64,000 nt of DNA from Egibacteraceae bacterium (lineage in GTDB: Bacteria > Actinomycetota > Nitriliruptoria > Euzebyales > Egibacteraceae), in assembly GCA_035540635.1 (NCBI GenBank), contig DATLGH010000033.1:1-64000 (forward strand). The letters are read 5' to 3'. Positions 18,311 to 27,326 of the stretch are shown one piece after another. The number at the start of each line of letters is the position of its first letter. Within the stretch, counting starts at the first letter, position 1. A model generated the notes under the pieces. It ran no database searches, was not told the origin of the DNA, and saw only the letters and a program-made list of their open reading frames with translations. Both the position numbers and the translations under genes were made by a program.

Positions 18311-19087
18311 ATGGCAGAGCACGACCCCGGTGCGTACGGCAGACACGCCGCAAGCGACTACGACGACCTCACGGCGCTGCTCGTGCAGGACACGGCGGCC
18401 ACCGTGGAGGCGCTCGTCGAGCTCGCCGACGGCGGACCGGTCGTGGAGTTCGGCATCGGCACCGGCCGGCTCGCCCTGCCGCTGCGTGCGCGTGGCGTGG
18501 AGGTCGCAGGCGTCGAAGGCTCCGAGGACATGCGCGACCTGCTGCGGGCAAAGCCGGGAGGCAGCGACATCCCGGTGGAGATCGGCGACTTCGCGCACGC
18601 CCGCGTCCCCGGGGCGCACGCGCTCGTGGCGCTCGCGTTCAACACCGTCTACGCCCTGCCGTCGCAGGAGGCGCAGGTTGCCTGCTTCGCCAACGCCGCG
18701 GCCCATCTGCGGCCCGGGGGCCGCTTCGTCCTCGACGCCTGGCTGCCCGACCCGGGCGCCTTCCGCGGGCACCAGTCGGTGCGCACCCTCGCGGTGCGCG
18801 ACGACGTCGTCGTCGTCGAGACGGCGCTGCACGACCCCGTCAACCAGCGCATGACGACGACGAAGGTGCGCTACCGAAACGGCGAGGTCCGCCTGTTCCC
18901 CGCGAACCACCGCTACGCGTGGCCGGGCGAGCTCGACCTCATGGCACGCCTCGCCGGGATGCACCTCGAGCACCGCTGGGGCGGCTGGACGCGCGAGCCG
19001 TTCACGGCCGACAGCACGATGCACGTCTCGGTCTACCGCCGCTCGGAGGAGGAGACGGGCGCGCGGCGCGACGCGCCGGCCGGCTAG
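18311..19087 (+). CDS. Class I SAM-dependent methyltransferase
   Basis: 258 residues. Motif I is VVEFGIGTGRLALPL (about residues 46-60), followed by an acidic strand end VAGVEGSEDM, IGDFAHARV, and RPGGRFVLDAW (post-motif III), the standard SAM-binding Rossmann pattern. The C-terminal part is a beta-rich domain as in small-molecule methyltransferases. It lies between the two haem-oxygenase-like paralogues and may modify the same product; that link is inference. Confidence 0.85.
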   Translation: MAEHDPGAYGRHAASDYDDLTALLVQDTAATVEALVELADGGPVVEFGIGTGRLALPLRARGVEVAGVEGSEDMRDLLRAKPGGSDIPVEIGDFAHARVPGAHALVALAFNTVYALPSQEAQVACFANAAAHLRPGGRFVLDAWLPDPGAFRGHQSVRTLAVRDDVVVVETALHDPVNQRMTTTKVRYRNGEVRLFPANHRYAWPGELDLMARLAGMHLEHRWGGWTREPFTADSTMHVSVYRRSEEETGARRDAPAG

Positions 19088-19216
19088 GCGATCGGGCGCC
19101 GGGGCCCGCTCCCGGCTGTTGCCGTCCCCTCCACGGCGGCGGCATGCGCGGCACGCGCGTCGGGTACGGATGCGCGGTCGACGTCGTCCGCACCGCCTTG
19201 CCGTCTGGAGGAGCAC

Positions 19217-20257
19217 GTGTCCCTCAACATCCAGGAGCTCGGCCTGCTCCGCCGCGAGCGGCGCCAGCGCCCCGCGCTGCCGTCCGCGCGCGGCCCGCTC
19301 ACGGCGTTCCTGCTCGAGGCGTTGCGGCGCCCGGCGCATCCGCTGCCCGGGGCGCCCGCCGCCACCGACGACCCGCTCGACGGGGACGACAGCGCGCTCG
19401 CGCTCTACTGCTGCTACGAGCTGCACTACCGCGGCTTCGCGGGCGTCGACGAGGAGTGGGAGTGGGAGCCGACGCTGCTCGCCCTGCGCCGCCGCCTCGA
19501 GGCGGCGTTCGACGCGCGCGTCCGCGACGAGGTCGGACCGGTGGTGGAGCCCGATGACGTCACCGCGGGCCTCGAGCAGGTCCTGTTCTCCCACGGAGGG
19601 CCGTCGCTGTCCTCCTACCTCGCCGAGGAGGGCACACTCGAGCAGCTCCTCGAGTTCTCCGTGCACCGCAGTGCCTGGCAGCTCAAGGAGGCCGACGCGC
19701 ACAGCTGGGCGATCCCGCGGCTGCACGGGGCCGCGAAGGCCGCGCTCGTGGAGATCCAGGCCGACGAGTACGGCCAGGGCGTGCAGAAGGACATGCACGC
19801 CGAACTCTACGCGCTGTGCCTCGAGGAGCTCGGGCTCGACGCGAGCTACGGCGCCTACGTCGACGTGCTGCCCGGCGTCACGCTCGCCACGGTGAACCTC
19901 GTCTCCTACTTCGGGCTGCACCGCCGCTGGCGCGGCGCGCTCGTCGGGCACCTCGCCGGCTTCGAGATGACGTCGGTGGAGCCCATGGCACGCTACTCGC
20001 TGGCTCTGAAGCGCCACGGTTTCGGCCAGTGGGCGCGGCTCTTCTACGACACCCACGTCGTCGCGGACGCGCACCACCAGACCGTCGCGGCGCGCGACCT
20101 CGCCGGTGGGCTCGTGCGCGCCGAACCGGAGCTGGCGCGCGACGTGGTCTACGGCGCGCAGGCGCTCACCGCCGTCGAGGCGCGCTTCACCCGCCACCTG
20201 CTCGCGGCGTTCACCGCGGGCCGCTCGTCGTTGCGTGCCCCCCTGCTCGTCGGCTGA
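19217..20257 (+). CDS. Haem-oxygenase-like iron-containing redox protein (copy 2)
   Basis: 346 residues from a GTG with GGAGGAG upstream. It is the same length as copy 1 and shares long identical blocks: DDPLDGDDSALALYCCYELH, VEIQADEYGQGVQKDMHAEL, YGAYVDVLPGVTLATVNLVS and the metal motif HVVADAHHQTVAARDLAGGL. All candidate iron ligands are kept in both copies, which argues for two working enzymes or a heterodimer rather than decay. It is followed by the sulfotransferase-like gene. Confidence 0.78.
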   Translation: MSLNIQELGLLRRERRQRPALPSARGPLTAFLLEALRRPAHPLPGAPAATDDPLDGDDSALALYCCYELHYRGFAGVDEEWEWEPTLLALRRRLEAAFDARVRDEVGPVVEPDDVTAGLEQVLFSHGGPSLSSYLAEEGTLEQLLEFSVHRSAWQLKEADAHSWAIPRLHGAAKAALVEIQADEYGQGVQKDMHAELYALCLEELGLDASYGAYVDVLPGVTLATVNLVSYFGLHRRWRGALVGHLAGFEMTSVEPMARYSLALKRHGFGQWARLFYDTHVVADAHHQTVAARDLAGGLVRAEPELARDVVYGAQALTAVEARFTRHLLAAFTAGRSSLRAPLLVG

Positions 20258-20327
20258 CGGGGTCGCACGACGCCTCGCCGACCTCCGCGCGCGGCGCGAC
20301 CCCTCGGCTGCCGCACGCTGCGACGCC

Positions 20328-21535
20328 GTGCGCACGCTCATCGTCGTGTGCTCGAGCTCGCGGGGTGGCTCGAGCGTCTTCGGGGAGCTGCTGCGGGGCT
20401 GCGCCGGGCTGCTGCACTTCTCCGCCGAGATCAACCCCCACGTCGTGGTCGCGACGCTCGGGGACCCGGCGCGCAACCTCACCCCCGACCTCGTCGCCGA
20501 CCCGACGCCGGTGGCGGGGCGGGAACCGGGCCTCTCCGTGCTCCGCGGGGAGCTCGGCCTCGACGCGGGGCGGCCCGTGGCCGGACCCGTCGCAGGGTTC
20601 GCCGGGCACGTCGCGTGGCGGCTCACCATGCAGTGGCCTGACGAGCCGATCGACCCGACCGCCGTCGCCGGCTGGGTGGACGACTCCCTGGCCGCATGCT
20701 GGCGGGGCCGCGACCGCTTCTTCCTCGCGCTCCTGCGCCGGGTGCGGGCGGCCCACCCGGCCGTGAGCCCCCATGCCTACGACCTCGACCGGGCGCTGCT
20801 GGCGGACGCCTTCCCGGACCCCCGCCCGTACCGGCCGCGGGAACCGGTCGTGGAGATGGCGCCGTTCGTCGTGCCCCGGCCGTGGGCCCCGGCGACCGAG
20901 CGCGAGCTCGCGAGCCTGCCGCTCGTCACGACGACGCCACGCAACGCGTTCCGCCTCGAGCTGCTCCAGAAGGCCTTCCCGAACGCCCGTCTGCGCGTCG
21001 TCCACCTCGTGCGCAACCCCGCGGCCGCGGTGAACGGGCTGCGCGACGGCTGGCTGCGGCCGGGTTCACGAGCGTGCGCGTCCCCTCGGGGCTGCGCGTC
21101 CCCGGCTACACCGACGTCGATCCCGACGGCGCCGACTGGTGGTGCTTCGACGTGCCCCCCGGCTGGCGGGAGTGGACCGACCGGCCGCTCGTCGAGGTCT
21201 GCGCGTTCCAGTGGCGTGCCGCCCACGAGGCCACGCTGCGCACCGTGGAGCGCCTCGGTCTCGACTACCACCGCGTCCGCTTCGAGGACGTCGTCGGCAC
21301 GTCGAGCGAGCGGCGGGCGGCCCTCGAGGCGCTCGTCTCCTGGATCGGCCTCGACGCCGCCGACGCCGCCGCCCTGGCACGCCGTGACCTGCCGGTCGTC
21401 ATGGCGACCGCGCCGCCGCGTCCCGGCCGCTGGCGGCAGCGGACAGCGCTCATCGAGCCCGTCGTGACCGATGGGCAGACCCTCGGCCTGGCCACCCGGC
21501 TGGGGTACGGGGCCGACCTCGCGACCTGGCGGTGA
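20328..21535 (+). pseudogene. Sulfotransferase-family gene with a single frameshift
   Basis: Read from a GTG as VRTLIVVCSSSRGGSSVFGE, the 5' end has the PAPS 5'-phosphosulfate loop (SSSRGGSS), and VVHLVRNPAAAVNGLRDGWL matches the 3'-phosphate-binding motif. At about 21060 (GGCTGCGGCCGGGTTC) similarity moves to another frame, continuing GFTSVRVPSGLRVPGYTDVD ... YHRVRFEDV ... to the stop at 21535. One missing base explains the break. It would otherwise encode about 400 residues. Either a recent loss of function or an assembly error; the rest of the frame looks intact. Confidence 0.75.
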
Positions 21536-21542
21536 GCGGCTA

Positions 21543-21570
21543 CGCGCTCCAGCAGCGAAGCGGTAACGCC
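21543..21570. repeat. Third, diverged copy of the CAGCGAAGCGGTAGCGC repeat
   Basis: CGCGCTCCAGCAGCGAAGCGGTAACGCC resembles the two perfect units at 23274-23340 (CGCGCTCATGCAGCGAAGCGG). It lies between the stops of the sulfotransferase and the zinc-ribbon gene, which is a typical intergenic location for small dispersed repeats. Confidence 0.6.
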
Positions 21571-21574
21571 CCCC

Positions 21575-21760
21575 TTACGCGCCCGCGGTCGCCACGGACG
21601 GGTCGATCGTCACGCTCGCTGCGCGGTTGACGATGGCGGTCGGCTCACCGCCGCACACCGGGCACGTGGGCGCCGGCGAGGTCTTGTCGAACCAACCCGC
21701 GCAGTAGAACCAGCGTTCGCACTCGTCACACAGGGCCCAGATCTCTGCGGCCACCTGCAC
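21575..21760 (-). CDS. Small zinc-ribbon protein
   Basis: 61 residues from a GTG with GAGAGGTA upstream. Two CxxC knuckles (C11-x2-C14 in CDECERWFYC and C33-x2-C36 in CPVCGG) form a single zinc ribbon, with aromatic residues (WFYCAGWFDK) between them. I recall a similar conserved small protein in many actinobacteria, with no known role. The 255 bp upstream to guaB3's stop hold no gene I can support but include a locally AT-richer patch near 21865-21890. Confidence 0.7.
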   Translation of the reverse strand: MQVAAEIWALCDECERWFYCAGWFDKTSPAPTCPVCGGEPTAIVNRAASVTIDPSVATAGA

Positions 21761-22015
21761 TACCTCTCGCTCGCGTCCTGCGCGCCGGCGAACGCGTCAG
21801 GACAAACCAATGTGTTCACAGGGCCGAGGTCAAGGGCGCCGCCGCGTCTGCACAAGGGCGGAAACACGTTGTCGCGCAATATTGTCCCAGGGCGGCGGCG
21901 TCGTCAACACCTGTCTCCCGCACTTACCCGCTCGGGGGACGCGGATCACCCACAGGGGGAGGTAGGCGGTGGGCAGGCCATCCACGCCGGCGGGTTGCCG
22001 GGCGGAGAGGGGAGG

Positions 22016-23182
22016 TCAGCGGCGACCCATGCCGATGCCCTGCGCACGCTGGTAGTGCTTGCCCTCGGTCTGCAGCGAGGGGGCCACCATGACCTCCGCC
22101 CGCTGGAACTCCTTGATGCTCGCGTAGCCGCACGTGGCCATGGAGGTCCGCAGGGCGCCGAACAGGTTGAGGGTCCCGTCGTTCTCCATGGCCGGCCCGA
22201 GCAGGACCTCGCGCAGGCTGCCGATCTGGTCGACGCGGACACGCGCGCCGCGCGGGAGCTCGGGGTGGAAGGTCGCCATGCCCCAGTGGTAGCCGGCGCC
22301 GGGCGCCTCGGTGGCCCGCGCGAGCGGCGAGCCGAGCATGACCGCGTCGGCACCGACCGCGATGGCCTTCGCGATGTCGCCACCGGTGCGCATCCCGCCG
22401 TCGGCGATGATGTGCACGTACCGGCCGGTCTCCTCGACGTGGCGGCTCCGTGCGCCCGCGGCGTCCGCGATCGCGGTCGCCTGCGGCACGCCGATGCCGA
22501 GCACGCCCCGCGACGTGCAGGCGTTGCCCGGGCCCACCCCGACGAGGATGCCCGCCGCGCCGGTGCGCATGAGGTGCAGGGCCGAGGAGTACGACGCGCA
22601 GCCCCCGACGATCACCGGCAGGTCGTAGCGCGCGATGAAGTCCTTGAGGTTCAGCGGCTCGGAGGTGTTCGACACGTGCTCGGCGGACACCACGGTGCCC
22701 TGGATGACGAGGATGTCGAGGCCCGCCTCGAGCGCCGCGGCGTGGAAGCGCTCGACCTTCTGAGGGGTGAGGCTCGCCGCGGTGGTGATGCCCTCGGCCT
22801 TCATCTCGGCCACCCGCTGGCCGATGAGCTCGGTGCGCACCGGCTCCTTGTAGATCTCCTGCATCCGGGCCGTCGCGACCTCCGGGGCGAGCTCGGCGAT
22901 CTCGGCGAGCACCGCGTCGGGGTCCTCGTAGCGGGTCCAGAGACCCTCGAGGTTGAGCACGCCGAGGCCCCCGAGGCGCCCGAGCTCGACCGCCGTGCGG
23001 GGGGAGACGACGCCGTCCATCGCCGCGCCGAGCACCGGCAGCGCGAACTCGTAGGCGTCGATCTGCCAGGAGATGTCGACGTCCCCGGGGTCGCGGGTGC
23101 GCCGGGACGGGACGATGGCGATGTCGTCGAAACCGTAGGCCCGCCGCCCGCTCTTGCCGATGCCGATCTCGATCTCCGCCAC
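22016..23182 (-). CDS. guaB3: GuaB3-family IMP dehydrogenase-related protein
   Basis: 388 residues from a GTG giving VAEIEIGIGKSGRRAYGFDD. It has the IMPDH/GMPR TIM barrel without CBS domains, as in actinobacterial GuaB3. The phosphate and catalytic loop reads GVGPGNACTSRGVLGIGVPQ and so keeps the catalytic cysteine, and IIADGGMRTGGDIAKAIAVG binds IMP phosphate. GuaB3 proteins lie in purine nucleotide metabolism. In mycobacteria guaB3 is near a DUF5319 gene; the same neighbour lies upstream here in divergent orientation. Confidence 0.92.
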   Translation of the reverse strand: MAEIEIGIGKSGRRAYGFDDIAIVPSRRTRDPGDVDISWQIDAYEFALPVLGAAMDGVVSPRTAVELGRLGGLGVLNLEGLWTRYEDPDAVLAEIAELAPEVATARMQEIYKEPVRTELIGQRVAEMKAEGITTAASLTPQKVERFHAAALEAGLDILVIQGTVVSAEHVSNTSEPLNLKDFIARYDLPVIVGGCASYSSALHLMRTGAAGILVGVGPGNACTSRGVLGIGVPQATAIADAAGARSRHVEETGRYVHIIADGGMRTGGDIAKAIAVGADAVMLGSPLARATEAPGAGYHWGMATFHPELPRGARVRVDQIGSLREVLLGPAMENDGTLNLFGALRTSMATCGYASIKEFQRAEVMVAPSLQTEGKHYQRAQGIGMGRR

Positions 23183-23273
23183 GCCGGCCTCATCCTCCGA
23201 GTCGAAATGGTCACACCCGACCGCGGGGCCGGCCGGGTGCCGCTGCGCTTGGGGGAAGAGCCCCATTCTACAG

Positions 23274-23340
23274 CGCGCTCATGCAGCGAAGCGGTAGCGC
23301 CCAGACCCGCGCTCATGCAGCGAAGCGGTAGCGCCCAGAC
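23274..23340. repeat. Two perfect 33-bp direct repeats with terminal complementarity
   Basis: CGCGCTCATGCAGCGAAGCG... is repeated at 23274-23306 and 23308-23340, separated by one base. Within each unit GCGCT near the start can pair with AGCGC near the end. The repeats lie in the 170-bp divergent promoter region of guaB3 and the DUF5319 gene; a diverged copy is at 21543. Confidence 0.8.
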
Positions 23341-23352
23341 TAGGCTGCAGCC

Positions 23353-23940
23353 ATGGAAGACGACTACGACGACGAGTTCGAGGCGGACGACGGCGACGAC
23401 GAGCACCCGCCGCTTCCGCTCGACCGCCGGGAGGCGGCGCGCGTGCGCCGCGACCTCGACGATCTGGCCGCCTTCCGTCACACCTTCGAGCCGGAGGGGT
23501 TCAAGGGCGTGAGCCTGTTCTGCCACGACTGCGCGGAGGAGCACTTCTACGGCTGGCAGATGCTCGAGCACAACCTCCGCGCACTTCTCGAGTCGGGCGA
23601 GACCCCGGTCCACGAGCCGGCGTTCGACCCCCGCCCCGACGAGTACGTCGACTGGGAGTACGCCCAGGGCTACCTCGACGGCCTTGCCGACGCCGGTTCC
23701 CCGGTGCTGCCGACCCACACGAGCCTGCCGGGGGGCTGCCCGTTCTGCGGGGTGGAGCTGCCGGGCGACACGGCGCAGATCGTCCACTGCCCCACCTGCG
23801 GGGCACACCTCGGCCCGGCAAGGATCGCCCGGGCGCTGCTCGACCGGGGGTGGTCGGAGGAGGACGTCGCCGAGCTCCTGCGGGGTGCGCGCATCCCGCC
23901 GCTGCGTGGCCTTCCGGGCTCCGAGCTCGCCGATGGCTGA
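23353..23940 (+). CDS. DUF5319-type protein with an added C-terminal zinc ribbon
   Basis: 195 residues. The N-terminus is acidic (MEDDYDDEFEADDGDDE), then the DUF5319-like core RRDLDDLAAFRHTFEPEGFKGVSLFC and CHDCAEEHFYGWQMLEHNLR. Residues about 130-160 add a zinc ribbon (CPFCG...HCPTCGAHLG) not part of the shorter mycobacterial proteins as I recall them, followed by a helix-rich tail. No enzymatic motif. Its position next to guaB3 matches mycobacterial synteny. The stop overlaps the macro-domain start by 8 bp. Confidence 0.8.
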   Translation: MEDDYDDEFEADDGDDEHPPLPLDRREAARVRRDLDDLAAFRHTFEPEGFKGVSLFCHDCAEEHFYGWQMLEHNLRALLESGETPVHEPAFDPRPDEYVDWEYAQGYLDGLADAGSPVLPTHTSLPGGCPFCGVELPGDTAQIVHCPTCGAHLGPARIARALLDRGWSEEDVAELLRGARIPPLRGLPGSELADG

Positions 23941-24475
23941 GGTCGCCCGGCGCGACGTCGACGGCCGGCTCCTCCTCGTCGTCGAGGGGGACCTGACGCG
24001 CCAGGACGTCGATGTCGTCGTGAACGCAGCGAACGAGCTGCTCGTGCACGGTGGGGGTCTGGCGGCGGCGCTCGCCAAGGCGGGGGGGCCGGCGGTCGCC
24101 GAGGCGTCGCTGGCGTGGGTGGCCGAGCACGGCGAGGTCCGCCCCGGCGAGGCCGCGGTGACGACCGCGGGCAACCTGCCGGCCGGCCACCTCGTGCACG
24201 TCGTGGGTCCCCGCTACCGCGACGACCAGGACAATGCGGGGATGCTGCGCCAGGCGGTGCGGGCGGGCCTCGACGCCGCCCGGGACCTCGACGCGCGGTC
24301 GGTCGCGCTGCCGGCGATCTCGGCGGGGATCTACGGCTACCCTCCGGCCGAGGCCGCGGCGGTCATCGCCGCGGAGGTGGCAGCCTGGCTCGGCGGGGAA
24401 CCGGGCCCGGTCGAGGAGATCCGCCTCGTCGGGTTTGACGCCGAGGCAGCGGCCCACTTCGCGGCCGGGCTGTAG
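23933..24475 (+). CDS. Macro-domain protein (ADP-ribose-binding)
   Basis: 180 residues. It shows the macro-domain signature VVNAANELLVHGGGLAAALAKAGG, GEAAVTTAGNLPAGHLVHVVGPR and SVALPAISAGIYGYP, placing it with O-acetyl-ADP-ribose / mono-ADP-ribosyl hydrolases of the AF1521/YmdB type. The family removes ADP-ribose or deacetylates OAADPr. Its start lies inside the preceding gene, so the two are likely co-translated. Confidence 0.9.
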   Translation: MAEVARRDVDGRLLLVVEGDLTRQDVDVVVNAANELLVHGGGLAAALAKAGGPAVAEASLAWVAEHGEVRPGEAAVTTAGNLPAGHLVHVVGPRYRDDQDNAGMLRQAVRAGLDAARDLDARSVALPAISAGIYGYPPAEAAAVIAAEVAAWLGGEPGPVEEIRLVGFDAEAAAHFAAGL

Positions 24476-24476
24476 G

Positions 24477-25811
24477 TCAGCGCGCCGTGTGCTCCCGCGG
24501 CGGCCGGCCGACGCTTGCGACGTTCAGTCCGGCGGCGACGAGCGCCGCGGGATCCCACACGTTGCGGGCGTCGACCACGACGGGGTAGGCGAGCAGCGAG
24601 CGAAGGCGCTCGGGGGTGATGGCGGCGTACTCGTCCCACTCGGTGCAGACGACGACGGCGTGCGCCCCGTCGAGGGCGTCGGTGGCCTTGTCGCACAGGA
24701 CCGCGTCGGGGTAGCGCCCGCGGACGTGGTCGAGGGCGACGGGGTCGTGCAGGCGCACCCGCGCCCCCTCGGCGAGCAGGGCCTCGACGACCTCGAGGGC
24801 CGGCGCGTCGCGGATGTCGTCGGTACCCGGCTTGAACGCCACGCCGAGGATCGCGACCTCCTTGCCGGCGAGGTTCCACATCATCCGCCGTAGCTGGATG
24901 AGCGGCCACCGCTTGGCCTGCCGGTTGATGCGGTCGGTCTCGCGCAGCAGCCCGAAGTCGTAGCCGAGCTCGGCGGCGATGTGGACGAAGGCCTCGACGT
25001 CCTTGGGGAAGCACGACCCGCCGTAGCCGAGCCCGGCGTTGAGGAAGGCACGGCCGATCCGCGCGTCGTGCCCCATCGCGTCGGCGACCTGCTCCACGTC
25101 CGCCCCGGCGAGCTCGCAGATGCGCGCCACCGCGTTGATGAAGCTGATCTTCGTGGCGAGGAAGGCGTTCGAGGCGTGCTTGATGAGCTCCGCGGTCCGC
25201 ACGTCGGTGGCGACGTAGGGGCAGTCGTGGCGGGCGAGCAGCGGCTCGTAGAGGCAGCGCATGACCGCGTGCGCGTGCTCGGAGTCCGCACCGACGACGA
25301 TGCGGTCGGGCCGCAGCGTGTCGACGATTGCGCTGCCCTCCTTCAGGAACTCGGGGTTGCTCACGACCTCGTGATAGCGGTCGCTGCCGCTGGCCTGGGC
25401 CTCGAGCGCCAGCGCCTGGCGGATGCGCTCGCCGGTGCGCACCGGCACGGTCGACTTCTCCGCCACGACCAGGGGGTGCGTCGCGTGGGCCGCGACGCTC
25501 GCCGCCGCGGCCTGGACGTACGACAGGTTCGGGGAGCCGTCCTCGCGCCTCGGCGTGCCCACGGAGATGAAGACGACGTCGGCGGCGCCGACCGCGTCGC
25601 CGGGGTGGTCGCTGAAGGCGAGGCGCCCCGCGCGCACGCCGGCGTCGACGAGCTCGTCGAGGCCGGGCTCCACGAACGGCACGCGGCCGCCGCGCAGCGC
25701 GTCGACCTTCGCCTGGTCGTCGTCCATGCCGACGACGTCGTGACCGAGGTCGGCCATGCACGCGGCCGTCACGAGGCCGACGTGCCCCACGCCGATGACT
25801 CCGACCTTCAC
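24477..25811 (-). CDS. ugd: UDP-glucose 6-dehydrogenase
   Basis: 444 residues. The N-terminal NAD-binding motif is GVIGVGHVGLVTAACMADLG. The central domain carries the catalytic-cysteine motif GLGYGGSCFPKDVEAF and the substrate loop EFLKEGSAI. The C-terminal UDP-binding domain has AILGVAFKPGTDDIRDAPAL. It oxidises UDP-glucose to UDP-glucuronate with 2 NAD+. With the UDP-glucuronate decarboxylase at 26340-27326 it would give UDP-xylose for cell-surface glycans. Confidence 0.95.
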   Translation of the reverse strand: MKVGVIGVGHVGLVTAACMADLGHDVVGMDDDQAKVDALRGGRVPFVEPGLDELVDAGVRAGRLAFSDHPGDAVGAADVVFISVGTPRREDGSPNLSYVQAAAASVAAHATHPLVVAEKSTVPVRTGERIRQALALEAQASGSDRYHEVVSNPEFLKEGSAIVDTLRPDRIVVGADSEHAHAVMRCLYEPLLARHDCPYVATDVRTAELIKHASNAFLATKISFINAVARICELAGADVEQVADAMGHDARIGRAFLNAGLGYGGSCFPKDVEAFVHIAAELGYDFGLLRETDRINRQAKRWPLIQLRRMMWNLAGKEVAILGVAFKPGTDDIRDAPALEVVEALLAEGARVRLHDPVALDHVRGRYPDAVLCDKATDALDGAHAVVVCTEWDEYAAITPERLRSLLAYPVVVDARNVWDPAALVAAGLNVASVGRPPREHTAR

Positions 25812-25845
25812 CGATCCCCTCCTTCGTGCCGGTCCGCCGCCGAAG

Positions 25846-26259
25846 CTACGGTTCGAGCCACTGGGTGTCCACCGCGCCGAGCGCCTCGGTCAGGGGTCGG
25901 GCGCTGGACAGGTGGCGGGTCAGGCTCGACACGTCCCCGCTCACGCGCAGGCGCCGCATCATGACGGCGAGCCCGACGTCGAGCTCCCCGACGATGAGCT
26001 TGCGCCAGCTCGGGTAGCTCGCGCGCAGCTCGACGCGGGGGCGCTGCGGGGGCTCGGCCAGCGCGACCGCCGAAGCGCCGCTGTCGCCGTCAGGGGTGAT
26101 GTCGATGCCGTAGTCGTGGCGCTCGGCGAGGGGACCCCCGGGCTCGATGACGAAGCGGTAGGAGCCGGCGAGCACACGGGCCGCCTCCCCGGCGTGCGGG
26201 TGGGCCGAGAAGCGCTCGCAGAAGGCCTCGATCCAGGCCTCGCTCGGGAACAGGGGCAT
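25846..26259 (-). CDS. SCP2-like sterol-carrier-fold protein
   Basis: 137 residues, starting [20 protein letters not shown]. The alternating strand pattern ([56 protein letters not shown]) matches the SCP2 fold: a conserved substrate-binding groove, and the 'W..l..G..d...a...gri...Gd...l' signature. Such proteins bind lipids or acyl-CoA; the ligand is unknown. Confidence 0.72.
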   Translation of the reverse strand: MPLFPSEAWIEAFCERFSAHPHAGEAARVLAGSYRFVIEPGGPLAERHDYGIDITPDGDSGASAVALAEPPQRPRVELRASYPSWRKLIVGELDVGLAVMMRRLRVSGDVSSLTRHLSSARPLTEALGAVDTQWLEP

Positions 26260-26339
26260 GGTGCGCGCGCGTCCTCTCTGGAGATGTGGGTGCAGCGTAC
26301 CCGCCGACCGATGTCCCGGCGCCGCGTACCATCGTCGCC

Positions 26340-27326
26340 ATGACCGAGGACCTCCGGACGCTGGACGGCGCGAACGTCGTCGTCCTCGGGGCGGCCGGCT
26401 TCCTCGGCTCGCACCTCTGCGACCGCCTCGTGGCCCTCGGCGCCCGCGTGACCGCCGTCGACAACTTCATCACCGGCCACCCCGACAACCTCGCCCACCT
26501 CGCCGGCCGGCCCGGTTTTCGCCTCGTCCAGTACGACATCACCGACTTCCTCCACGTGCCGGGCCGCGTCGACCACATCCTCCATTTCGCGTCGCCCGCC
26601 TCGCCGGTGGACTACCTGCGGTGGCCGATCCAGACGATGAAGGTGGGGTCGCTCGGCACGCACAAGGCGCTCGGTCTCGCCCGCGCGAAGGAGGCCCGGC
26701 TGCTGCTCGCGTCGACCTCCGAGGTCTACGGCGACCCCCTCGTCAACCCCCAGCCGGAGAGCTACTGGGGCAACGTGAACCCGGTCGGCCCGCGCGGCGT
26801 GTACGACGAGGCGAAGCGCTTCGCCGAGGCCCTCTGCCTCGCCTACCACCGCCAGCACGGCGTCGAGGTCCGCATCGCGCGCATTTTCAACACCTTTGGG
26901 CCCCGGATGAGAATCAATGATGGGCGGGCGGTTCCGGCGTTCTTCACCGCGGCGCTGCGCGACGAGCCGCTGCCGGTGTTCGGCGACGGCTCCCAGACCC
27001 GGTCGCTGTGCTACGTCGACGACGAGGTGGAAGGCCTGCTGCGCCTGCTCGTCAGCGACCACACCGGGCCGATGAACATCGGCAACCCCGAGGAGGTGAC
27101 GATCCTCGAGCTCGCCGAGGCCGTCCAGGACGTGGTCGGGTGCCATCCCGGCATCAGCTTCCAGCCCGCGCCGGTCGACGACCCGAAGGTGCGCCGGCCC
27201 GACACCACCCTCGCCGAGCGGGTCCTGCGCTGGAAGGCGGAGGTGCGCCTCGAGGAGGGGCTCGCCCGCACCGTTGGCTGGTTCCGCTCCCAGCTCGGCG
27301 TCGACACCCTTGCGCCGCGACCCTGA
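26340..27326 (+). CDS. UDP-glucuronate decarboxylase (UDP-xylose synthase)
   Basis: 328 residues, extended SDR family. The NAD motif is [14 protein letters not shown], the catalytic YDEAKR (Y-x3-K) follows [10 protein letters not shown], and the UXS-type block [20 protein letters not shown] is clear. This block distinguishes UDP-xylose synthases from dTDP-glucose dehydratases. It would convert UDP-glucuronate made by Ugd to UDP-xylose. It is followed directly, with overlap, by the amidase gene. Confidence 0.88.
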   Translation: MTEDLRTLDGANVVVLGAAGFLGSHLCDRLVALGARVTAVDNFITGHPDNLAHLAGRPGFRLVQYDITDFLHVPGRVDHILHFASPASPVDYLRWPIQTMKVGSLGTHKALGLARAKEARLLLASTSEVYGDPLVNPQPESYWGNVNPVGPRGVYDEAKRFAEALCLAYHRQHGVEVRIARIFNTFGPRMRINDGRAVPAFFTAALRDEPLPVFGDGSQTRSLCYVDDEVEGLLRLLVSDHTGPMNIGNPEEVTILELAEAVQDVVGCHPGISFQPAPVDDPKVRRPDTTLAERVLRWKAEVRLEEGLARTVGWFRSQLGVDTLAPRP

